Source of the DNA: CAYNSB01 sp964399625
GTDB taxonomy: Bacteria > Planctomycetota > Phycisphaerae > Phycisphaerales > UBA1924
NCBI GenBank assembly: GCA_964399625.1
Contig: CAYNSB010000075.1
Coordinates: 1 to 11,799 of the forward strand
DNA: 11,799 nt
Direction of reading: 5' to 3'
A program made the translations under genes and the position numbers. This document shows positions 1 through 5,190 of the stretch, piece after piece; the stretch's first letter is position 1, and every line of letters begins with the position of its first letter. The notes beneath the pieces are model-generated. The model worked only from the letters and a program-made list of their open reading frames with translations. It did no database searches and was not told where the DNA came from.

Positions 1-678
1 CATGCACACGCCGTCGATGCGGTAGCGCAGTCGCACGCGATCGGCCATGGGCTCGACGTGGATGTCCGACGCCCGCATCTTCACCGCCTCAGTGATGACG
101 CGGTTGCAGAGCTTGACGATGGGCGCGTCCTCGGCGGCCACGTCGATCGATTTGTCCATCGACTTGTCGACGGACTTGTCCACCGACTTGTCGATCGATT
201 CGGTCACGAGCGACTGCGTCGGATCGACCATCTTCACGGGCGCGGGCCCGCCGCCGCCCTCGAGGAACCGCTTGATCTGCCCCTTTGCGGCGACGCGCGG
301 CTCGATCTCCGTGTTCAGGCTGAACCGGAGCATGTCCTGCAGCTCCAGGTCCATCGGGTCATGGATCACGAGCTTGAGGCGCCCGTTGGTCTTTTCCAGT
401 GGCAGGATGAGGTGCTTCTTGACGAGGTCGTCGGGGATGAGCTTCAGGTTCACCTGCTTGGAGACGCCCGCCGCCGACAGGTCCACGTACTCCATCCCGA
501 ACTGGGTCGCGAGGCCCTTGGCGACGGCGTCCTCCTTCGCGAAGCTGAGCTCCACGATCACGTCGCTCAGGCGCTTGCCCGAGCCCTTGGAGACCTGCGT
601 CGCCTGATCGAGCTGGGTCGGTGTGAGCACGCCCCAGCCGACCAGAATCTCGCCCAGTGATTTCTTGCTTCGGATCAT
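1..678 (-). CDS. GspE/PilB-type type II secretion / type IV pilus assembly ATPase, N-terminal part (cut by window edge)
   Basis: The minus frame is open from ATG at 678 to the window edge, giving 226 residues without the C-terminus. Residues 1 to about 145 look like an MshEN (GspE N-terminal) domain: it opens MIRSKKSLGEILVGWGVL and contains the LATQFGMEYVDL and NGRLKLVIHDPMD patterns. Residues about 183-226 (APIVKLCNRVITEAVKMRASDIHVEP...RLRYRIDGV) match the N2 domain that precedes the RecA-like ATPase core in GspE/PilB. The Walker A and B motifs would lie outside the window. The family powers pilus or pseudopilus assembly from the cytoplasmic face of the inner membrane. The linker at residues 161-179 is an unusual tandem SxDK repeat. 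GAGG lies only 3 bases before the ATG, a weak ribosome site; an in-frame TTG three codons upstream is the alternative start. GspE versus PilB cannot be decided without neighbours to the left. Confidence 0.9.
   Translation of the reverse strand, partial: MIRSKKSLGEILVGWGVLTPTQLDQATQVSKGSGKRLSDVIVELSFAKEDAVAKGLATQFGMEYVDLSAAGVSKQVNLKLIPDDLVKKHLILPLEKTNGRLKLVIHDPMDLELQDMLRFSLNTEIEPRVAAKGQIKRFLEGGGGPAPVKMVDPTQSLVTESIDKSVDKSVDKSMDKSIDVAAEDAPIVKLCNRVITEAVKMRASDIHVEPMADRVRLRYRIDGVCM
142..198 (-). repeat. 12-bp tandem repeat encoding an SxDK linker in the GspE/PilB-like gene
   Basis: Read on the minus strand, four consecutive 12-base units encode SIDK, SVDK, SVDK and SMDK, followed by a partial SID (residues 161-179). 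The units differ mainly at the third-residue codon and at synonymous sites. The repeat stays in frame and sits between the MshEN-like domain and the N2 domain, so it probably acts as a flexible or helical charged linker whose length can change by unit slippage. Confidence 0.85.
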
Positions 679-788
679 GCGCCTCAACCCGCAACGGGGC
701 TCCGGCGCGAACGCCCGAGCCCCCTGAGAAGTGCCATTGGACCAAGCCCGGGACATGCCCCGGGACCGTCGACCGCTGTCGCGTACGC

Positions 789-794
789 ATCGTA
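789..794 (-). promoter_or_regulatory. Candidate -10 element (TACGAT) for the GspE/PilB-like gene
   Basis: Minus-strand GGCTACGAT lies about 110 bases upstream of the ATG at 678. It resembles the TAnnnT elements found before the other genes in this window. No convincing -35 hexamer accompanies it. A CCCGGG(N6)CCCGGG inverted repeat (747-764) would fall in the resulting 5' leader. The call rests on pattern only. Confidence 0.25.
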
Positions 795-860
795 GCCGGA
801 ACACGCCGCTCCCCGGGTGCGCCCGCAACCAGACCGACCCGTTGACATCCAAGCCGGCGC

Positions 861-866
861 TAGGAT
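861..866 (+). promoter_or_regulatory. Candidate -10 element (TAGGAT) for coaB
   Basis: GCGCTAGGAT lies about 58 bases before the proposed CTG start at 925. A perfect TTGACA is present at 842-847, but the spacer is only 13 bases, too short for a standard sigma-70 promoter. Either the -35 is not this hexamer or the promoter does not follow that rule. If the -10 call is right, transcription would begin near 873, downstream of the alternative GTG start at 817, which would exclude that start. Confidence 0.35.
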
Positions 867-912
867 TCGATGGAAAGCGACTCGGCGCGGGCCCCGGCCC
901 GTCGGAGCTCGC

Positions 913-917
913 AAGGA
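913..917 (+). promoter_or_regulatory. Shine-Dalgarno AAGGA positioning a CTG start for coaB
   Basis: AAGGA ends 7 bases before CTG at 925, the ideal distance, and the codons that follow encode the conserved CoaB N-terminus (TRSLLITAGPT). No ATG, GTG or TTG lies in frame at a suitable distance from it. Confidence 0.45.
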
Positions 918-924
918 ACTCGAC

Positions 925-1587
925 CTGACCCGCTCGCTCCTCATCACCGCCGGACCGACGCACGAGCCCATCGACGCGGTTCGTTTCGTGGGCAATCGTT
1001 CCTCCGGACGGATGGGCGTGGCTCTGGCGGACGAGGCGACCAGACGCGGCTGGACCGTGACCCTGCTGCTCGGGCCGGTCGCCAAGGTTCCGTCCGATTC
1101 GCGGGTGCGGGTCGTTCGGTTCCGAACATGTGCCGACCTGCAGGGATTGCTCCAGACGGAGGCGCCGCGTCACGACGTGCTCGTCATGGCGGCGGCGGTC
1201 GCGGACTATCGACCCAAGGTCGATCCTTCGTTCTTCGGTGGCAAGTTCCGGCGCAAGAGCGAGAACCTCACGCTGGAGCTCGAGCCCACGCCGGACCTGC
1301 TCGCGGGCGTGGCCCGCACGCGTCGTCCGGACCAACTGATGGTCGGCTTCGCGCTCGAGCCACGCGAGGAGCTCCTCGAATCCGCGCGGGCGAAGCTGGC
1401 GCGCAAGAAGATCGACCTGGTCGTGGGCAATCCGCTGGAGACCATGGACGGCGAGACGATCGAGGCGATCGTCATCGGCTCCAACGGCACCGAGCGCCGT
1501 ACGCCCGGCACAATGACCAAGCCCGAGTTCGCCGCGTGGCTCATGGAGCTGATCGAGGCGACTCCGGCATCGGGGGCAACATCTTGA
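925..1587 (+). CDS. coaB: Phosphopantothenoylcysteine synthetase (stand-alone CoaB)
   Basis: The product ligates 4'-phosphopantothenate to cysteine in CoA biosynthesis. Its 220 residues cover only the CoaB half of the usual bifunctional CoaBC; no CoaC (flavin decarboxylase) domain precedes it here. Visible family signatures are ITAGPTHEPID at the N-terminus, NRSSGRMG (24-31), AAAVADYR (from residue 89) and the KFRRKS segment with K107, matching the family's KxKK active-site region, then PDLLAGVA and the VGNPL segment. No ATG lies in frame. I place the start at CTG 925 because the family consensus begins immediately there and AAGGA at 913-917 sits 7 bases upstream. The only in-frame conventional alternative, GTG 817, would add 36 residues outside the conserved fold. 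The gene ends in a TTGA overlap with the next gene. Product identity is strong; the start is uncertain. Confidence 0.9.
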   Translation: MTRSLLITAGPTHEPIDAVRFVGNRSSGRMGVALADEATRRGWTVTLLLGPVAKVPSDSRVRVVRFRTCADLQGLLQTEAPRHDVLVMAAAVADYRPKVDPSFFGGKFRRKSENLTLELEPTPDLLAGVARTRRPDQLMVGFALEPREELLESARAKLARKKIDLVVGNPLETMDGETIEAIVIGSNGTERRTPGTMTKPEFAAWLMELIEATPASGATS

Positions 1588-3416
1588 GCGGACCACGATC
1601 GGGATCGGGCGACCGCCGCGGACCGGGCCCCCGCCAGGGACGCGGGGCGAGGGACGCGGCGCCCTCGCGCAAGCGCGTACGGTACAGCTCGCGCCTGGCG
1701 ATCGTCCACGAGGACGAGGACTTCCTCGTCGTGGACAAACCCTCGGGACTTCTGACCGCCAATCAGCCGGGCGAGACGCGCGAGTGCCTGTTCGACCTGG
1801 TGAAGCAGCACGTGCGCGGGGCGCGTGGGCGCCCGCGGCGCGTGTGGATCGTGCACCGCCTCGACAAGGAGGCGTCGGGCCTGCTGATCTTCGCGACCAG
1901 CGAGCGCGCGTACCACTTCCTGAAAGAGGAGCTGCGCCACAAGCGTGTGCACCGCCTGTACGCCGCGATCGTCGAGGGCGAGTGGACGATGCCGCAGGGC
2001 GCCAAGGCGATCACGAAGCAGCCCCCCAGCGGCACCATCCAAAGCTTCATCATGGACGAGGAGTTCGGGATTCCGCGCTCGGTGGAGCTGGGCGAGGTGG
2101 CGCGCGAGCGCGCCCGCTCTCAGGATGCGCCCGGCGCGCGGGGGCGGGGCGGACGAGCGTGGAGCGATGAGCCCTCGCGCACGACGCTGCCCGACGATCC
2201 CAATTCGCCCAAGCTCGCCGTGACGCACTGGCGCGTCGTCGCAACCGGGCACGGGCGCTCTCTGGTGCAACTGCGCCTGGAGACGGGCCGCAAGAACCAG
2301 ATCCGCGTGCACATGAGCGAGGCCAAGCACCCGATCGTGGGCGATTCCCGCTTCGGCGCACAGACGGACCCCATCGGGCGCGTCGCGCTGCACGCGACGG
2401 AGCTCGGCTTCACGCACCCCGCCACGGGCCAGAGCGTGCGGTTCCATTCGCCGATCCCCAAGGAGTTTTCGATGCTCGTGGGCGGCGCAGGCGAGAACCC
2501 CCTCCCGACGCCCGACCTCGAGCCCGCGCCCGAGCGCATCGAGGCGGTCGGTGCGCCGCCGGGATCGACCGACCAGAAGCAACCCGCGGCCGAGACCTCG
2601 TGGGAGCCCGTCGCGCAGTGGTACGACGAGCTGATCGAGGAGGAGAAGAGCGATCACTTCCGAGACGTAATCGTGCCGGGCACGATCCGCCTGCTGGGCG
2701 CGAGGACGGGGCAGCGCGTGCTGGATGTGGCGTGCGGGCAGGGCTCGCTGTGCCGCAGGCTGCACGAGCAGGGCGTGCTCACGACGGGGATCGACGCGTC
2801 GCCCTCGCTGATCGAGTCGGCCCGCTCGCGCGCGGGCGGGAGTGGGCCCGGGTTCTTCGTGGCCGACGCGCGGAACCTCGCGGGCAGCGACGAGGTCGCG
2901 TCCCGCGGCCCGTTCGACGCGGCGTCGTGCGTGATGGCGTTGATGAACATCGATCCGCTCGAGCCGGTGTTCCGCGGCGTGGTCGATCTGCTCCGCCCCG
3001 GGGGCAGGTTCGTCGCGATCGTGCTTCACCCCGCCTTTCGTGCGCCGGGGCAGACGAGCTGGGGCTGGGACGAGGCGAGCGATCGTCGCGAGGAACGGGG
3101 ACGGAAGAAAATCGGCGCCAGGGCACGCCTCCGCCAGTTCAGGCGCGTGGACGGGTATCTCTCGCCGGGGCAGTCCGCGATCACGATGAACCCTGGTTCG
3201 GCGGCGCGCGGCGCCGCGCCGGTCGTCACGTGGACGTTCCACCGACCGATCCAAACCTACGTCAAGGCGCTCGCGGACGCGGGGCTGCTGGTGGACGCCC
3301 TGGAAGAGTGGGCGAGCGTGCGGACGAGCCAGCCTGGCCCTCGCGCCGCGGAAGAGAACCGGGCGCGCCGAGAGATCCCCATGTTCCTGGCGATCCGTGC
3401 TGTGCGGGCGGGCTAG
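1584..3416 (+). CDS. RluA-type pseudouridine synthase fused to a class I SAM-dependent methyltransferase
   Basis: This is one uninterrupted 610-residue frame with two enzyme domains. Residues about 37-300 form an RluA-family pseudouridine synthase: IVHEDEDFLVVDKPSGLL, then HRLDKEASGLL with catalytic D94, then GRKNQIRVH (235-243) and HPIVGD. There is no S4 domain; the first 36 residues are a basic Gly/Arg-rich tail. Residues about 165-210 form an extra low-complexity Arg/Gly-rich insert. A Pro-rich linker (about 305-340) leads to a Rossmann methyltransferase: motif I VLDVACGQG (379-387), acidic D404 in GIDASPSLIESA, LRPGGRFVAIV, an HPAF segment and a C-terminal THxRP-like WTFHRPIQTYVKALADAG. 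Known roles are uridine isomerisation in rRNA or tRNA and methyl transfer from SAM; the methyl acceptor is unknown. The start is TTG 1584, overlapping the coaB stop (TTGA) with a GGGGG ribosome site at 1572-1576, so translational coupling is likely. The frame stays open upstream to ATG 870, but that stretch lies inside coaB and has no homology features. Confidence 0.85.
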   Translation: MSGPRSGSGDRRGPGPRQGRGARDAAPSRKRVRYSSRLAIVHEDEDFLVVDKPSGLLTANQPGETRECLFDLVKQHVRGARGRPRRVWIVHRLDKEASGLLIFATSERAYHFLKEELRHKRVHRLYAAIVEGEWTMPQGAKAITKQPPSGTIQSFIMDEEFGIPRSVELGEVARERARSQDAPGARGRGGRAWSDEPSRTTLPDDPNSPKLAVTHWRVVATGHGRSLVQLRLETGRKNQIRVHMSEAKHPIVGDSRFGAQTDPIGRVALHATELGFTHPATGQSVRFHSPIPKEFSMLVGGAGENPLPTPDLEPAPERIEAVGAPPGSTDQKQPAAETSWEPVAQWYDELIEEEKSDHFRDVIVPGTIRLLGARTGQRVLDVACGQGSLCRRLHEQGVLTTGIDASPSLIESARSRAGGSGPGFFVADARNLAGSDEVASRGPFDAASCVMALMNIDPLEPVFRGVVDLLRPGGRFVAIVLHPAFRAPGQTSWGWDEASDRREERGRKKIGARARLRQFRRVDGYLSPGQSAITMNPGSAARGAAPVVTWTFHRPIQTYVKALADAGLLVDALEEWASVRTSQPGPRAAEENRARREIPMFLAIRAVRAG

Positions 3417-3474
3417 GCCTCGGACCCGCGCGCGTTGATCCTCAACCATGCGCGTTCATCCCCGGGCCTGTCCG

Positions 3475-3480
3475 TATCAT
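3475..3480 (+). promoter_or_regulatory. Candidate -10 element (TATCAT) of the MBL-fold gene, possibly leaderless
   Basis: CCGTATCAT ends 8 bases before the ATG at 3489. No purine-rich Shine-Dalgarno precedes that ATG (the intervening bases are CGCGGACC). If this is the -10, transcription would begin at or next to the start codon. No clear -35 is visible. Confidence 0.4.
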
Positions 3481-3488
3481 CGCGGACC

Positions 3489-4481
3489 ATGTCTGAAGTC
3501 CGTTACTCGTGGAAGCTGCTTCGCGCTGGCGCGTTTCGCCTGGACGGGGGCTCGATGTTCGGGCTCGTGCCGCGCGTCGTGTGGAGCAAGAGCGTTCCCG
3601 TGGATGACCGCGGACGCATCGACGTGCAGCACAACTGCCTATTGCTTGAGCGTTCGGGGGCGATCCCGCCTGCATCGCCCGCCGAGCCACGAGCGCCCAA
3701 GCTCGTGCTCCTGGAGACGGGCTCGGGAGACAAGCTGGACCCGAAAGGCCGCGACATCTACGCGTTGGAGAATCGCTCAATCCTTGATGCGCTGCACGAG
3801 GCGGAATGCAGGACCGAGGACGTGGGCGCCGTGGCCGTCACGCACCTGCACTTCGACCATGGCGGCGGGCTCACCCGGCGCTGCCGCCCGGGAGAGACGC
3901 CCGACTGGAAGCCCGCCGACGGCAAGGACGGCCCGCGCGAGGGCGTGAAACTCTCGTTCCCCAACGCGAGCATCCATGTGCAGGCCCGCGAGTGGGCCGA
4001 CGCCCGCGCGAACCGCTCGGTCATGACGCGCACCTACTTCGCTGAGAACCTCGAGCCGATCGCCGAGCGGCTGCACCTCGTCGAGTCGCCCCGCCCCTGG
4101 GCGCCCGGGAGCATCATCGATCGCGACGCCACGCCGGCGTCCGATGTCGCCCAGCGGATGACCCAGGCCCTGCCCGGGCTGTGGACGTTCCTGGTTCCGG
4201 GGCACACCTGGGGCCAGCAGGCGATGCTGTTCCGCGACACCAAGGGGCGCACCGTGGTCTTCACGCCCGACGTCATGCCCACGGTGCACCACCTGGGCGC
4301 CGCGTTCAATATGGGCTACGACGTGGAGCCGTACACGAGCATGCTCTCTCGCCGGTGGTTCCTGCAGGCGGCGGCAGAGAACGACTGGCTTCTGGTGCTG
4401 GACCACGAGCCCGGGAACCCGTGCCAGCGTGTCCGGGCGAACGACAAGGGGTGGTTCGACCTGATTCCCGACGCCCCCTGA
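3489..4481 (+). CDS. Metallo-beta-lactamase-fold metal-dependent hydrolase
   Basis: The 330-residue cytosolic protein (no signal peptide) carries a complete MBL metal site: HLHFDH (H119, H121, D123, H124), GHT with H239, TPD with D261 and LDHEPG with H306. This is the two-metal pattern of the MBL superfamily, and the layout, with a long N-terminal substrate-facing region and the GHTWGQQ motif, resembles the AHL-lactonase/quorum-quenching-like branch more than true beta-lactamases or glyoxalase II. The substrate cannot be deduced; lactone or ester hydrolysis is an inference. I chose ATG 3489 over the in-frame codon at 3435 because of the TATCAT element just before it and because MSEVRYSWKLL starts the folded domain. 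A 72-base gap separates it from the upstream fusion gene, so it probably has its own promoter. Confidence 0.85.
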   Translation: MSEVRYSWKLLRAGAFRLDGGSMFGLVPRVVWSKSVPVDDRGRIDVQHNCLLLERSGAIPPASPAEPRAPKLVLLETGSGDKLDPKGRDIYALENRSILDALHEAECRTEDVGAVAVTHLHFDHGGGLTRRCRPGETPDWKPADGKDGPREGVKLSFPNASIHVQAREWADARANRSVMTRTYFAENLEPIAERLHLVESPRPWAPGSIIDRDATPASDVAQRMTQALPGLWTFLVPGHTWGQQAMLFRDTKGRTVVFTPDVMPTVHHLGAAFNMGYDVEPYTSMLSRRWFLQAAAENDWLLVLDHEPGNPCQRVRANDKGWFDLIPDAP

Positions 4482-4492
4482 CCCGCCGCGCG

Positions 4493-4498
4493 TACAGT
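4493..4498 (+). promoter_or_regulatory. Candidate -10 element (TACAGT) of the hotdog-like gene
   Basis: GCGTACAGT lies in the 39-base gap after the MBL-fold gene, 22 bases before the GTG at 4521. A GGAG at 4507-4510 gives a ribosome site 10 bases before the start. The -35 region is not recognisable, and read-through from the MBL gene is equally possible. Confidence 0.3.
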
Positions 4499-4520
4499 TG
4501 CAACCCGGAGCCCGTCGCGC

Positions 4521-5129
4521 GTGACCCAGGCGACCCTTCCCACGTCCGATCCCATCGTCGTCGAGAGCCCGCCGGAGCCTCCCGCCCCGCGCCCGCGACG
4601 CAAGCGATCGCTCATGGACCGGATGGACGTCTTCATCTCCCGTCTGTCCACGCGGAACAATTTCTGGCACCGCGTCTGCTCGATGATCTGGCTGCCCTAC
4701 GCCTTCAAGAGCGGCATCCGGATGAAGCAGGTCGACGAGAAGACCTTCTCCGCGGTGCTTCCCTTCCGGCGCTTCAACCGCAACTGGTACAACGCGATGG
4801 CGGGCGCCGCGCTCCTGGCCAACTCCGAGGTCGCCGGGGGCATGTACGTGTTCAACATCTGCGGCGGGGAGTACACCGTCGTCTGCAAGACGCTCACGTA
4901 CAAGTTCCTGCGTCCGTGCCTGGGGCCGGCCCTTTACAAGATCACCCCGCGCGAGGACATCCGCGAGCTGGTCGCCACCGCCAAGGAGTTCAACGTCACG
5001 CTGGACCTGGACATCGTCCAGCACTTCGGGCGCTCGGGCGACAAGGAGCGCCGCGTGGGCAAGTGCGAGGCGACGTTCCACGTCACGCCCAAGCGCCACC
5101 AGCAGGACAAGGGGCGGCGGATCCGCTAA
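4521..5129 (+). CDS. Hotdog-fold (DUF4442-like) protein of unknown substrate
   Basis: The product is a 202-residue protein starting at GTG with a GGAG site 10 bases upstream. Residues 1-30 are Pro- and Arg-rich and look disordered. The remainder reads like a single hotdog domain: GIRMKQVDEKTFSAVLPF, a Asn-rich turn (RRFNRNWYNA), the central helix AMAGAALLANSEVAGGMYV, a strand pair around VVCKTLTYKFLRP, and final strands ending in KCEATFHVTPK. That order, and the RNxxNA-helix-FLRP spacing, matches DUF4442/PaaI-like thioesterase relatives that act on acyl-CoA. No textbook catalytic acid in the helix can be assigned with confidence (the E of NSEVAGG is the candidate), so enzymatic activity is unproven. 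It lies 39 bases after the MBL-fold gene on the same strand and ends 61 bases from the convergent cytochrome gene. Confidence 0.75.
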   Translation: MTQATLPTSDPIVVESPPEPPAPRPRRKRSLMDRMDVFISRLSTRNNFWHRVCSMIWLPYAFKSGIRMKQVDEKTFSAVLPFRRFNRNWYNAMAGAALLANSEVAGGMYVFNICGGEYTVVCKTLTYKFLRPCLGPALYKITPREDIRELVATAKEFNVTLDLDIVQHFGRSGDKERRVGKCEATFHVTPKRHQQDKGRRIR

Positions 5130-5190
5130 GCGCGCTCCGCCCGTACGTCGCAACGACGCCCGCCGCGATCGGTCGCTGCCCAGACTCGCT

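Noticed and set aside
747..764. CCCGGG(N6)CCCGGG inverted repeat in the gspE-coaB divergent interval
   Set aside because: CCCGGG palindromes are common in this composition, and the stem is only 6 bp with no T-run. I do not call it a terminator or an operator.
870..1583. 5' extension of the pseudouridine synthase frame back to ATG 870
   Set aside because: This stretch reads coaB out of frame, is Arg/Gly-rich without homology features, and coaB itself has all its conserved motifs here. TTG 1584 with a coupled overlap is preferred.
1206..3449. Long open frame on the minus strand across coaB and the fusion gene (747 codons)
   Set aside because: It mirrors the plus-strand genes, has an Arg/Ala-rich composition and no recognisable domain. 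Long antisense frames are expected in GC-rich DNA.
5112..5142. GGGCGG ... CCGCCC pairing at the end of the hotdog-like gene
   Set aside because: It is a 6-bp stem with a 19-base loop, no T-run, and overlaps coding sequence. Random pairing of GC-rich DNA explains it.
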